The position numbers were made by a program, and so were the translations under genes. Shown here one piece after another: positions 6,833-15,528 of a DNA stretch of 64,000 bases. Source of the DNA: JARYGU01 sp033795365 (GTDB lineage: Bacteria; Pseudomonadota; Alphaproteobacteria; Rhizobiales; Rhizobiaceae); NCBI GenBank assembly GCA_033795365.1, contig JARYGU010000003.1, forward strand, positions 124,001 to 188,000. The letters are read 5' to 3'. Under the pieces are notes generated by a model. The model was given only the letters and a program-made list of their open reading frames with translations, did not search any database and was not told the DNA's origin. Positions within the stretch are counted from its first letter, which is position 1, and every line of letters begins with the position of its first letter.

Positions 6833-7603
6833 TCAACGGCGCCGATAGGCGGCGCGCCCGTTGTTGAGATCGTCGACGAAGGCGGAGAAGCGGTGGCCTT
6901 CGCCGTCGTGCATTATGAGGGGCGCGCGCAGGGAAAGGCGGGCGCGCGACCCCTTTATCGCCGTCACGAGGATGCGCACCGCATTTTCGCCGGCGCGCGG
7001 ATGGAGCGCCGTGATCTCGATGCCGCCGAAACGCCTGCCGCAAGCCGCGATGATCTCGGCGATGGATTGCGGGCGGGCGATCAGCGAGAGCTGCCCGCCG
7101 GGCTTCATGATGGCGCCGGCGGTCCTGATCCAGGCTTCGAAGAGGCCTTCGTTCATCGCATGCGCCTCGGCCTTGAGACTGTCGGGCGTCCTGCGGTCGG
7201 CGGCATCGTTGAACGGGGGGTTCATGATGACGTGGTCGTGCACCTCGTCTTCGAGGCCTGCCGCAAGGCGGGCTTTCCCGACGAGCGTGACATCGGCCTC
7301 CAGCACATCGACGCGTCCGGCGAGATAACCGTTGCCCGCGAGCGCGAGGCTCTTGCGGGCATAGTCCGCCATCGGCGCCGAACGCTCCACCAGCAGCACC
7401 CGCGCCTCGCCAAGGCGCGCGGCGACCGCCAGGCCCGCGGCACCGGCGCCCGCGCCGAGATCGGCCACGCTCAGCGGGCCATCGGCAGCCACGAGCGAGG
7501 CCAGCAGCATCGCATCCATGCCGGAACGATGCCCGCCGCCCTTCGGCTGGACGACATGGAAACGGCCGCGATGGAAGGCGTCGATCGTCTCGGTCTCGGG
7601 CAA
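6833..7603 (-). CDS. trmN6: tRNA1(Val) (adenine37-N6)-methyltransferase-like enzyme
   Basis: Class I SAM-dependent methyltransferase of 256 residues. It has the SAM loop DLGAGAGAAG (48-57) and the catalytic NPPF motif (128-131) of N6-adenine methyltransferases. The N-terminus FHVVQPKGGGHRSGMDAMLLA matches the TrmN6/YfiC type (QPKxGHRSGxDAxLL), so tRNA is the likely substrate. The gene lies between sppA and a DUF2007 gene, the usual place in Rhizobiales. It carries the N6-adenine motif, but the actual tRNA target is inferred from the family only. Confidence 0.85.
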   Translation of the reverse strand: MPETETIDAFHRGRFHVVQPKGGGHRSGMDAMLLASLVAADGPLSVADLGAGAGAAGLAVAARLGEARVLLVERSAPMADYARKSLALAGNGYLAGRVDVLEADVTLVGKARLAAGLEDEVHDHVIMNPPFNDAADRRTPDSLKAEAHAMNEGLFEAWIRTAGAIMKPGGQLSLIARPQSIAEIIAACGRRFGGIEITALHPRAGENAVRILVTAIKGSRARLSLRAPLIMHDGEGHRFSAFVDDLNNGRAAYRRR

Positions 7604-7627
7604 GGCCTACCCCCCTCTGACCTGCCG

Positions 7628-7656
7628 GGCATCTCCCCCACGAGGGGGGGGATCGG
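7628..7656. repeat. Palindromic intergenic repeat or weak terminator
   Basis: GGGCATCTCCCCC-ACGA-GGGGGGGGATC: a poly-C/poly-G hairpin in the gap between trmN6 and the DUF2007 gene. Hairpins of this ATCTCCCCC-ACxA-GGGGGAGAT form are scattered through rhizobial genomes as I remember them. No T-run follows on either strand. Confidence 0.4.
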
Positions 7657-7737
7657 ACCGGTGCGACGCTTCATCTATCCGGCAAGCCAAAGCGGACCAA
7701 GGGATGCGTGCAAACCCCGCGTCTTGCGCCGTCCTCT

Positions 7738-7959
7738 TCACGGCCGCAGTTCCGCTGCCAGTCCCGCATCCTCAAGGATGCGCCGCGCCTCCGACGCACG
7801 GTCCTCCTCCACGAGGAACCGGCGCTGCAGCATTCCGAGCGAGCCTTCCAGCACGCTCATCCCCTGATCGGCGATGAGGCAATGGATGCCCGCTTCCTTC
7901 ATCAGGCTCTCGGCGAAGGAGAGCAGCACGGCGTCGTTGGTGCGGATCAATTCAATCAT
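7738..7959 (-). CDS. DUF2007 domain protein
   Basis: Small cytoplasmic protein of 73 residues (MIELIRTNDAVLLSFAESLM...) matching DUF2007, the putative signal-transducing PII-like fold. Function is unknown. The start ATG at 7959 follows GGAAAAGAAACCGA, and an in-frame start 13 codons earlier lacks a better site. It is divergent from ispB across about 108 bp, a conserved arrangement in Rhizobiales, and the first gene of the minus-strand run DUF2007-trmN6-sppA. Confidence 0.85.
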   Translation of the reverse strand: MIELIRTNDAVLLSFAESLMKEAGIHCLIADQGMSVLEGSLGMLQRRFLVEEDRASEARRILEDAGLAAELRP

Positions 7960-8067
7960 TCGGTTTCTTTTCCAGCCATATTCGCGCGACAGGGACAATT
8001 CGCCCCTTGCCGGGAAACCTCCCCCTTTCTATTGTCTCGTGACGGAAAAGAACAGGAGTCCGGGCAG

Positions 8068-9084
8068 TTGGGCGTTGTGATACCGCTTGAGGAAAACAAA
8101 GACAAACAAGCTTCCGTGAAACCTCTGGTGGATCTGACGAAGGCCGACATGGAACGGGTGAACCAGCTCATCCTGTCCAAGGCCGGCTCGGACGTCCAGA
8201 TGATCCCGGAGGTCGCCAATCACCTGATTTCATCCGGCGGCAAGCGCCTGCGTCCGATGCTGACGCTCGCGGCCGCCTCGATGTTCGGGTATCAGGGCGA
8301 CCACCACGTGAAGCTCGCGACCAGCGTCGAGTTCATGCATACGGCGACGCTGCTGCATGACGACGTGGTGGACGAAAGCGACCTTCGCCGCGGCAAATCC
8401 ACCGCCCGCACGATCTGGGGCAACCAGGCAAGCGTCCTCGTCGGCGACTTCCTGCTCGGCCAGGCGTTCAAGATGATGGTCGAGGTCGGCTCGCTGGAGG
8501 CTCTCGACGTGCTTTCGACCGCTGCGATGGTAATCGCCGAAGGCGAGGTGCTGCAGCTTTCCGTCGCCAAGAACATGGAGACGACGGAGGACGACTATCT
8601 CCAGGTGATCCGCGCCAAGACCGCCGCACTCTTCGCGGCCGCCTCCGAAGTCGGCCCGATCATCGCCAATACCGGCAGGGCCGAGCGCAACGCGCTGAAA
8701 TCCTACGGCATGAATCTCGGCCTTGCCTTCCAGCTCGTGGACGACGCGCTCGATTATGGCGGCAAGGCGGCCGATCTCGGCAAGAACACCGGCGACGATT
8801 TCCGCGAGGGCAAGATCACCCTGCCGGTGATCCTCGCCTGGCGGCGCGGCACGGCGGCGGACCGAGCCTTCTGGCGCGAAGCGATCGAGGAAGGCAAAAG
8901 CGACGATGCCAATCTCGAGCGGGCGCTGGGTCTCATCACCCGCTATGGCGGGCTGACCGATACGATCGCCAGGGCGCAGCATTACGGCACGATCGCGCGC
9001 GATGCGCTGGCGCCCCTTCCCGCGACGCCCTGGAAGGCGGCGCTGCTCGAAGTGATCGACTTCTGCGTGGCGCGGGTAAGCTGA
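8068..9084 (+). CDS. ispB: Octaprenyl (polyprenyl) diphosphate synthase
   Basis: Makes the long isoprenoid tail of ubiquinone from farnesyl and isopentenyl diphosphate. The 338-residue product has both Asp-rich motifs, DDVVD (98-102) in LLHDDVVDESDLRRG and DDALD (225-229) in FQLVDDALDY, plus SGGKRLRPML and GEVLQLS. The start is TTG at 8068 with AGGAG (8054-8058) nine bases before it; this gives the length and N-terminus (GVVIPLEE) usual for rhizobial IspB. No ATG fits before residue 28. The gene is divergent from DUF2007. Confidence 0.95.
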   Translation: MGVVIPLEENKDKQASVKPLVDLTKADMERVNQLILSKAGSDVQMIPEVANHLISSGGKRLRPMLTLAAASMFGYQGDHHVKLATSVEFMHTATLLHDDVVDESDLRRGKSTARTIWGNQASVLVGDFLLGQAFKMMVEVGSLEALDVLSTAAMVIAEGEVLQLSVAKNMETTEDDYLQVIRAKTAALFAAASEVGPIIANTGRAERNALKSYGMNLGLAFQLVDDALDYGGKAADLGKNTGDDFREGKITLPVILAWRRGTAADRAFWREAIEEGKSDDANLERALGLITRYGGLTDTIARAQHYGTIARDALAPLPATPWKAALLEVIDFCVARVS

Positions 9085-9239
9085 CACCGAAAGTTGAAAC
9101 CGTTGCGGCAGGATTTTCTTGCCGCATTGCGCCAAAAAAGCCATTCTCTGCCGTCATGAGTCCTGGTGGATTTCGACGAGATCATGACATATTTGGCGCG
9201 CGGCTGAACGCGCGCGCGCCATAATCGAAAGGCTTCCGA

Positions 9240-11075
9240 ATGCGGCATTCCCTTCTTCTCCGGCTTCTTTCCGGCGCAGCCATCGCGGCGGGCGTTGCAT
9301 TTGCGAGCCCGCCGGCGGTTCAGGCCCAGGAAAACCCGGCACCGGAGGAGCAGCAGCAGCCCTTCGACCCGTCGAGCACGAACAGCTTCTCCGGCGCATT
9401 CCTTGCGGCGCGCACGGCCGATTTCGACAAGGATTACGATACCGCCGTCGCGCTCTACAGGATCGCGCTGCGATTCGATCCGACCAATTCGGACGTCAAG
9501 CAGCGGCTGATGATCACGCTTCTGATGAGCGGCCAGTTCGAGGAGGGCGTCAAGCTCGCCGAGGCGCTGAAATCCGACACCTCGGTCGAACGCATCACCA
9601 CCGTGGTGCGCGGCATGGAAGCCATCCGCAAGCGCCAGTACAAGAGCGCCGAGAAGATCCTGGTCTATAACGGCCCCAACGATCTCGACCGGCTGATGAA
9701 CATGCTGCTCGTGGCCTGGGCGAAATTCGGCGACGGCAAGCCCAAGGAAGCGCTCAAGCTGATCGCCAATACCGAAGGTCCGGAATGGTTCGCGATCTTC
9801 AAGAACTACCATGCCGGCGTTCTCGCCGCGGCGGCGGGCGACAAGTCCACGGCGCGCAAGCGCCTGAACGAGGCAGTGCTCGACCGCAACGGAGCCGCGG
9901 CTGCGCCCGACACCTTCATGCGCGCCGTCATTGCGCTGGCGCGGCTGGAAGCGCGCGACGGCAACAGGCAGAAGGCGCTGGACGCGATTTCCGTCGGAGA
10001 CAATCTCCTGCCGAACTATGCGCCCCTGACGGCGCTGCGCGAAAGCATAGAGAAGGGCGAGAAGCAGGAACAGCAGGTGCGCAACGCCGCGCAAGGGGCG
10101 GCCGCAGTGCCGTTTTCTATCGGCGGCGCGCTCAATCGCGAGGGCGCGGAAGACATCGTCTCGCTCTATCTCCAGGCGTCGCGCGCGCTCGACCCCGACA
10201 GCGCCGATACGCTCGTCATGCTCGGCGGCCTTGCGGAGAACATGAAGAAGCCGGAGATGGCGATCGACTATTACCGCTCTGTTCCGGAAAACTCGCCGAT
10301 GCGCCGGGTCTCCGAGCTGCAGCTCGGGCTGAACCTTGCCGATACCGGCAAGACGGAGGAGGCGAAGACGCATCTTAGAGCCCTGATCGAGGCCGATCCG
10401 AAGGATCTGCGCAGCTATCTCGCCTATGGCAGCGTTCTTTCCGACGCCAAGGACTACAAGGAGATGGGCGAGGTCTACGACAGGGCGGTGAGCGTGATCG
10501 GCCCGGTTCCGAACCGGAACCACTGGAGCATCTTCTTCCAGCGCGGCATCGCTTACGAGCGGCAGAAGAAATGGGACCTCGCCGAGCCGAATTTCCGCAA
10601 GGCTCTGGAGCTCAATCCCGACCAGCCGCAGGTGCTGAACTATCTCGGCTACTCCTGGGTCGACATGAACATGAACCTGGAGGAAGGGCTCGACATGATC
10701 CGCAAGGCGGTCGAGCTCAAGCCGGACGACGGCTATATCGTCGATTCGCTCGGATGGGCCTATTACCGGCTCAACCGTTTCGACGACGCGGTGACCGAGC
10801 TGGAGCGCGCCGCCGAGCTCAGAGCCGGCGATCCGACGATCAACGACCATCTCGGCGACGCCTACTGGCGCGTCGGGCGCAAGCTGGAAGCGACCTTCCA
10901 GTGGAACCGGGCGCTCGGGCTGAAGCCTGAGGAGGCCGATATCCCGAAGATCAAGCTGAAGGTCGAAAACGGCCTGCCGCCGCTGCCGGAAAACGATCCC
11001 GCATCCGCGGAAGCCGGCGAGAAGCCGGTGAAGGAACCGGCACCGCAGGGAGCGAATGCCGACAGGAAATCCTGA
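9240..11075 (+). CDS. Exported tetratricopeptide repeat protein
   Basis: 611 residues with a Sec signal peptide (about 1-29, cleaved after AVQA) and at least eight TPR-like helical repeats. The clearest lie between about 390 and 570 (PNFRKALELNPDQPQVLNYLGYSW, IRKAVELKPDDGYIVDSLGWAYYRLNRFDDAVTELERA). The C-terminal 45 residues are Pro/Glu/Ala-rich and probably disordered. Such proteins scaffold complexes in the periplasm; the partner is unknown. Its 3' end overlaps ispE by 20 bases in another frame, so translational coupling with ispE is likely. AAAGG precedes the ATG by 8 bases. Confidence 0.88.
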   Translation: MRHSLLLRLLSGAAIAAGVAFASPPAVQAQENPAPEEQQQPFDPSSTNSFSGAFLAARTADFDKDYDTAVALYRIALRFDPTNSDVKQRLMITLLMSGQFEEGVKLAEALKSDTSVERITTVVRGMEAIRKRQYKSAEKILVYNGPNDLDRLMNMLLVAWAKFGDGKPKEALKLIANTEGPEWFAIFKNYHAGVLAAAAGDKSTARKRLNEAVLDRNGAAAAPDTFMRAVIALARLEARDGNRQKALDAISVGDNLLPNYAPLTALRESIEKGEKQEQQVRNAAQGAAAVPFSIGGALNREGAEDIVSLYLQASRALDPDSADTLVMLGGLAENMKKPEMAIDYYRSVPENSPMRRVSELQLGLNLADTGKTEEAKTHLRALIEADPKDLRSYLAYGSVLSDAKDYKEMGEVYDRAVSVIGPVPNRNHWSIFFQRGIAYERQKKWDLAEPNFRKALELNPDQPQVLNYLGYSWVDMNMNLEEGLDMIRKAVELKPDDGYIVDSLGWAYYRLNRFDDAVTELERAAELRAGDPTINDHLGDAYWRVGRKLEATFQWNRALGLKPEEADIPKIKLKVENGLPPLPENDPASAEAGEKPVKEPAPQGANADRKS

Positions 11076-12000
11076 TACGCCTGTCTTGGCCGATGGCGAT
11101 CTTGCCGGTTTCACGCGGACGGAGCGGGCGCCGGCCAAGATCAACCTGGCGCTGCACGTCACCGGCCGGCGGGCCGACGGGTACCACCTGCTCGACATGC
11201 TGGTGACCTTCACCCGTTTCGGCGACCGGCTGGGGCTGTCGCCGGACAAGGAGGACCATCTCACGCTTTCCGGGCGTTTCGCCTCGGCGATCGCGCCGGG
11301 CAGCGACAATCTCGTGGTCCGCGCCCGCGACCTCCTGCGCGCAGCGCTTGCCCGCCATGGGCGTCCGGCACCTCCGGTCCATCTGCATCTGGAAAAGAAC
11401 CTGCCCGTAGCCTCGGGCATCGGCGGCGGATCGGCGGATGCGGCGGCGACCTTGCGCGGGCTTTCGCGGCTCTGGAAGGCGAGGCTTGCGAAAGGCGAAC
11501 TCGCCGAGCTCGCCCTCAAGCTTGGCGCCGATGTGCCGATGTGCCTCGACAGCGTGCCGGTGACGGCAAGGGGCGTCGGCGAGGAGATCGAAGCCTTGCC
11601 GGACCTTCCCGTCTTCGCGATGGTGCTCGCCAATCCGCTCGTCGCGGTGCCGACGCCGGACGTCTTTCGTGCGCTGGCAAGCAGGACCAATCCGCCGATG
11701 GCGCTTGCCCGCGGGCTGCGGTGCGCGGACGACTGGCTGGAAGCGCTGGCCGAGACGCGAAACGACCTTGAAGCGCCGGCGCGCGCGCTCTGTCCGCAGA
11801 TCGACGAGGTCTCGGCGCTGCTTTCGGCAAGCGGCGCGCGTTTCGTGCGCATGTCGGGTTCCGGCGCGACCTGCTTCGGCATATATGGATCGGTGGAGAC
11901 GGCCGAGGCGGCGGCGGGGACGCTGCGCGAGCACTATGCGGGCTGGTTCTTCGCCGCGACCGAAACCGTAACCGGAGGGAGCCGACCATGGGACGCATAG
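11056..12000 (+). CDS. ispE: 4-diphosphocytidyl-2-C-methyl-D-erythritol kinase
   Basis: GHMP kinase of the MEP isoprenoid pathway; it phosphorylates CDP-methylerythritol. The 314-residue product has APAKINLALHVTGRRADGYH near the N-terminus (Lys28), the ATP loop LPVASGIGGGSADAAA (116-131), GADVPMCL with the catalytic Asp159, and the C-terminal MSGSGATCFG. It starts inside the end of the TPR gene and its own end overlaps moaB by 13 bases, giving a tight TPR-ispE-moaB unit downstream of ispB, another isoprenoid gene. Confidence 0.95.
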   Translation: MPTGNPDTPVLADGDLAGFTRTERAPAKINLALHVTGRRADGYHLLDMLVTFTRFGDRLGLSPDKEDHLTLSGRFASAIAPGSDNLVVRARDLLRAALARHGRPAPPVHLHLEKNLPVASGIGGGSADAAATLRGLSRLWKARLAKGELAELALKLGADVPMCLDSVPVTARGVGEEIEALPDLPVFAMVLANPLVAVPTPDVFRALASRTNPPMALARGLRCADDWLEALAETRNDLEAPARALCPQIDEVSALLSASGARFVRMSGSGATCFGIYGSVETAEAAAGTLREHYAGWFFAATETVTGGSRPWDA

Positions 12001-12530
12001 ACGAAAAGAGGCCGTTCCTTCCCGTCGGGATCGCCGTCCTGACGGTATCGGACACGCGCAAGGCGACAGACGACCGCTCCGGCGACACGCTCGCGGCCAG
12101 GATCGAGGAGGCCGGGCACCGACTGGTGGCGCGCGCCATCGTGCCGGACGACAAGGAGGCCATCCGCGCCCGGGTCGAGGCCTGGACGAAGGACGAAACG
12201 GTCGACGTGGTGATCACCACCGGGGGTACCGGCTTTACCGGGCGGGACGTCACGCCGGAAGCGCTGGAGCCGCTTTTCGAAAAGCGCATGGACGGCTTTT
12301 CCGAAGTCTTCCACCGCATCTCCTACGACAAGATCGGGACATCGACGATCCAGTCCCGCGCGACGGGGGGCGTCGCCAACGCCACCTTCATCTTCGTGCT
12401 GCCGGGATCGCCGGGCGCCTGCAAGGATGCCTGGGACGGAATCCTGAAGGACCAGCTCGACTACCGGCACATGCCGTGCAACTTCGTGGAGATCATGCCA
12501 AGGCTCGACGAACACCTGAAACGCGGCTGA
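11988..12530 (+). CDS. moaB: Molybdenum cofactor biosynthesis protein B
   Basis: MoaB/MogA-type molybdopterin adenylyltransferase-like protein, 180 residues, acting in molybdenum cofactor synthesis. Family motifs are VLTVSDTR, DRSGDTL, VITTGGTGFTGRD and GVANATFIFVLPGSPGA. It overlaps ispE by 13 bases. Its stop codon abuts the stop of the convergent glycosyltransferase gene with no spacer (TGATCA). The MoaB versus MogA label is by similarity; no other molybdenum gene is near. Confidence 0.92.
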   Translation: MGRIDEKRPFLPVGIAVLTVSDTRKATDDRSGDTLAARIEEAGHRLVARAIVPDDKEAIRARVEAWTKDETVDVVITTGGTGFTGRDVTPEALEPLFEKRMDGFSEVFHRISYDKIGTSTIQSRATGGVANATFIFVLPGSPGACKDAWDGILKDQLDYRHMPCNFVEIMPRLDEHLKRG

Positions 12531-13064
12531 TCAGGCTTCCGCTTCGGCACGCAGCGAACGCATCGCCGCCGCAGGAACGATTTCCGCGGCGAGCGGCCGG
12601 ACGGAGACGCCCACGGCCAATTGCTCCAGCCTCATGCCGGTGCGCACGATCGCCGAGGCCTGGCGCTTGCTGACGAGGAAGCCCTGCGAAAGAGGCGCGC
12701 TGCGGCGCCCGAAGCGCTTGTAGAACGGGCGGCGGTGGCTGCGCGATTCGGCAAAGCGCGCCGGAGAGCGGTTCAGCGCGACATATTCGCCAACCGCATC
12801 CACCCAGCCGCCGAGCGGGCGCGCACCGGGCTCCAGCAGCAGAAGCCATTCGCCGCGCGCCGAGCGCACGACATCCTTCATGTCCCAATGGGTCAGGAAA
12901 CGGCAGCCGGCGGCGTCGGCGACACGGGAGGATCCGTCCCTCGAGCCGTGATCGAGCACGATCACGTCACGGACCAGCCCCTCGACGGCGCCCGAGACAA
13001 GCGCAGACAAGGTCTGCGCCAGATCGGCTTCGTTGTCGTGGCATTCCATGATGACCGTCAGCAT
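12531..13064 (-). CDS. Short family 2 glycosyltransferase-like protein
   Basis: 177 residues with a GT-A start (MLTVIMECHDNEADLAQTLSALV) and VIVLDHGSRDGS, corresponding to the nucleotide-binding DxGSxDxT of GT2 enzymes. The acceptor half is reduced: no DxD is visible and the C-terminal 70 residues are Arg/Ala-rich. It may be a minimal or non-catalytic member. Rhizobial homologues of this size exist to my memory, so truncation is not certain. It converges on moaB with zero spacing. Confidence 0.75.
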   Translation of the reverse strand: MLTVIMECHDNEADLAQTLSALVSGAVEGLVRDVIVLDHGSRDGSSRVADAAGCRFLTHWDMKDVVRSARGEWLLLLEPGARPLGGWVDAVGEYVALNRSPARFAESRSHRRPFYKRFGRRSAPLSQGFLVSKRQASAIVRTGMRLEQLAVGVSVRPLAAEIVPAAAMRSLRAEAEA

Positions 13065-13197
13065 GGATACCCTTTATCGCATCGCAGCATCGAACGCCAC
13101 CGCCATCGCGACGCATGGTTATCGTCGAAGCACCTCTGCAACCTGCGGGGAAAGAGACGGGGAAATTGCCGGCCGAACGGCGACGCGGAACAATTTT

Positions 13198-13212
13198 GTT
13201 CTTGCAATGTTC
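13198..13212 (+). promoter_or_regulatory. LexA (SOS) box, alphaproteobacterial type
   Basis: GTTC-TTGCAAT-GTTC, an exact match to the direct-repeat SOS box GTTCN7GTTC used by LexA in most Alphaproteobacteria. It lies 63 bases before the radical SAM start and overlaps promoter-like DNA (CTTGCA ... TTAGGAATATAG). It also adjoins the palindrome GAACAATTTTGTTC (13188-13201). Confidence 0.7.
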
Positions 13213-13274
13213 TCATTTTGGACTTAGGAATATAGTCATTGGAACGGGGCAAAGCGGCCTCGCCGGAGAACCTC

Positions 13275-14432
13275 ATGAACGAGCTTGCCGATATCAGGCA
13301 GGGCGCGCTTGCGCCCGCCAATACGAAAGACGTGGCGGAAGCGATGATGATCCAGTCAGGCCGCCGGATCGACATCGACCGCCGCCGTGGCCGGGGCGCC
13401 GGCCTGAACATCTCCGGGCGCTTCGAACCGCTGTCGCGCGAGAGCTTCGACGACGGCTGGCAAAGCCTGGAGGACCTGCCGCCCTTCAAGACGGATGTGC
13501 AGATCGAGAAACCGCGGACGATCATCACCCGCAACGAATCGCCGGACATCTCCTTCGACCGCTCGATCAATCCCTACCGGGGATGCGAACACGGCTGCAT
13601 CTATTGCTTCGCCCGCCCGACGCACGCCTTCATGGGGCTTTCGGCCGGCCTCGATTTCGAGGCGCGGCTTTTCGCCAAGCCGGACGCGCCCCGCCTTCTC
13701 GAAAAGGAGCTGTCGAAACCGGGCTACACGCCGCGCGTTATCGCGATCGGGACGAACACCGATCCTTACCAGCCGATCGAGAAGGAATGGCGCATCATGC
13801 GGCAGATCCTCGAGGTGCTGGACGGCGCAAACCACCCGGTTTCGATCGTCACGAAATCGGCGCTCGTCACGCGCGACATCGACATCCTTTCGCGGATGGC
13901 CGAACGCGGGCTCGCCTGGGTCGGCGTCTCCGTCACCACGCTCGACCGCAAACTGGCAAGGACGATGGAGCCGCGCGCCGCAACGCCGCCGAAGCGGCTG
14001 GAGGCGATAAGGATGCTTTCCGAAGCCGGCATTCCGGTCAGCCTGATGATGGCGCCGATCGTTCCCGGCCTCAACGATCACGAGATCGAGCGGGTGCTCG
14101 ATTCCGGCAAGGCGGCGGGCGCATCGGAGGCGAGCTATGTGCTGCTGCGGCTGCCGCTGGAGGTCAGCCCCCTCTTCCGCGACTGGCTGCTGCGCAACTA
14201 TCCGGACCGGTACCGGCATGTGATGTCCCTGGTGCGCTCGATGCGGGGCGGGAAGGACTACGATGCCGAGTTCGGCAAGCGGATGAAAGGCGCAGGCCCC
14301 TATGCCTGGCAGATCGCCCGGCGCTTCGAGATGGCGACGAAGCGGCTGGAACTGACCAGGGGGCGGCGCAATCTCGCGACCGACCTCTTCGTGCCGCCGT
14401 CTGGAAGCGGCGTTCAGCTTTCGCTGCTTTAG
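13275..14432 (+). CDS. PA0069/Rv2578c family radical SAM protein
   Basis: Radical SAM enzyme of 385 residues, related to the spore photoproduct lyase group but of unproven reaction. The cluster motif CEHGCIYCFARP gives Cys104, Cys108 and Cys111 (CxxxCxxC). NPYRGC precedes it, and GTNTDPYQPIE and SIVTKS follow in the barrel. The ATG at 13275 has GGAG 6 bases upstream; an upstream in-frame TTG (13239) does not. The SOS box at 13198-13212 suggests LexA control and a role in DNA damage response. That role is inferred; the enzyme itself is recognised only to family. Confidence 0.92.
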   Translation: MNELADIRQGALAPANTKDVAEAMMIQSGRRIDIDRRRGRGAGLNISGRFEPLSRESFDDGWQSLEDLPPFKTDVQIEKPRTIITRNESPDISFDRSINPYRGCEHGCIYCFARPTHAFMGLSAGLDFEARLFAKPDAPRLLEKELSKPGYTPRVIAIGTNTDPYQPIEKEWRIMRQILEVLDGANHPVSIVTKSALVTRDIDILSRMAERGLAWVGVSVTTLDRKLARTMEPRAATPPKRLEAIRMLSEAGIPVSLMMAPIVPGLNDHEIERVLDSGKAAGASEASYVLLRLPLEVSPLFRDWLLRNYPDRYRHVMSLVRSMRGGKDYDAEFGKRMKGAGPYAWQIARRFEMATKRLELTRGRRNLATDLFVPPSGSGVQLSLL

Positions 14433-14684
14433 CCTCGAAACTGCGCCCCTGGACGGGCGGCGCAGTGAAAACGCGAGACTTTTGGCGGATCGCAAGACCC
14501 GCCTCAGACTTCCGGCGCCGCCCTCTGCCTCCCCGCGGCACCGGTATTCCCCCACGCTGTCCCAGCCGCAATCCGGGCAGCGATGCGACAAACGCGGCGC
14601 ATGAGCCGGGACCCGCCTCCTCCTGGGGCTCATGCGCAAATGGGGGACTTGCAGGGAATCGGAGGGATGTGCGAGTTTCGCCGC

Positions 14685-15371
14685 ATGACTGCACGCACAT
14701 CCCCCGATTCCCGCCTTCTTTTCGACCTGCCGTCCGGGCCGGACTTCCATATGGAGCGCGCGGCGCGACGCAAGGGGCTTTGGCCGGTCGCGGGTACGGA
14801 CGAGGCGGGCCGCGGGCCGCTCGCCGGTCCCGTCGTCGCCGCCGCCGTGATCCTCGATCCGCGCAGGATCCCGGAAGGCCTCAACGATTCCAAGCAGCTT
14901 TCGGCGGAACGGCGCGAGGCGCTGTTTAGCCTCATCCTGGCTTCATCGACGGTTTCGGTGGCATCGAGCTGTGCCCGGCACATCGACACGACGGACATCC
15001 GCAAGGCGAGCCTCGATGCGATGCGGCGCGCCGTGGCGGGGCTGGCGATCAGGCCGGTGCTGGTTCTCGTCGATGGACGCGACGTGCCGCCGGGCCTTGC
15101 CTGCGAAGGCCGCGCGGTGATCAAGGGAGATGCCATCTCCTCCTCCATCGCCGCAGCCTCGATCGTCGCCAAGGTCGTGCGGGACCGGATGATGGCGCGG
15201 GCGGAAACCACCCATCCGGGATACGGCTTCGCCATGCATGCGGGCTATGCGACGGAATTCCACCGCCGGGCCATCACCGAGCGCGGAGCCTGCGCGCTGC
15301 ACCGCATGAGCTTTCGCCCGTTGAGAGCCGACGATTCCGCAATCGGCCAGGAATTTGCCGAAGAAGCGTAA
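14685..15371 (+). CDS. rnhB: Ribonuclease HII
   Basis: Removes ribonucleotides from RNA-DNA hybrids. The 228-residue product carries VAGTDEAGRGPLAGPVV with the catalytic Asp39-Glu40 pair, LNDSKQLS, the third Asp in VLVDGRD and the region KGDAISSSIAAASIVAKVVRDR. I start at MTART (14685) because upstream residues do not look like the family. GGAGGG lies 18 bases before it, closer to an in-frame ATG at 14667, so 14667 or 14685 is possible. Confidence 0.94.
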   Translation: MTARTSPDSRLLFDLPSGPDFHMERAARRKGLWPVAGTDEAGRGPLAGPVVAAAVILDPRRIPEGLNDSKQLSAERREALFSLILASSTVSVASSCARHIDTTDIRKASLDAMRRAVAGLAIRPVLVLVDGRDVPPGLACEGRAVIKGDAISSSIAAASIVAKVVRDRMMARAETTHPGYGFAMHAGYATEFHRRAITERGACALHRMSFRPLRADDSAIGQEFAEEA

Positions 15372-15528
15372 GGCCGGGGACGGCTGAGGGGGCGCGGAAC
15401 GCGCAGGATGTGCGCAAGCCTCCTCATCGCTACGTCTACGCTCGGCACTTCTCCCCGCAGGGGAAGTGGGAGCGAGCCGGCAGGTCGGCTCATATACGAT
15501 GGTTTTGGCACCAAAGAGGATGCTTCGG

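Noticed and set aside
8982..11882. A 966-codon open frame on the minus strand across the TPR, ispE and ispB 3' region
   Set aside because: It spans three well-supported plus-strand genes, has no recognisable motif and is low in hydrophobic residues; long antisense frames are common in DNA of this GC content.
15420..15510. Hairpin CACTTCTCCCCGCAGGGGAAGTG in the rnhB - phosphotransferase gap as a terminator
   Set aside because: It has no T-run on either strand; it looks like a dispersed short palindrome and could not be given a role.
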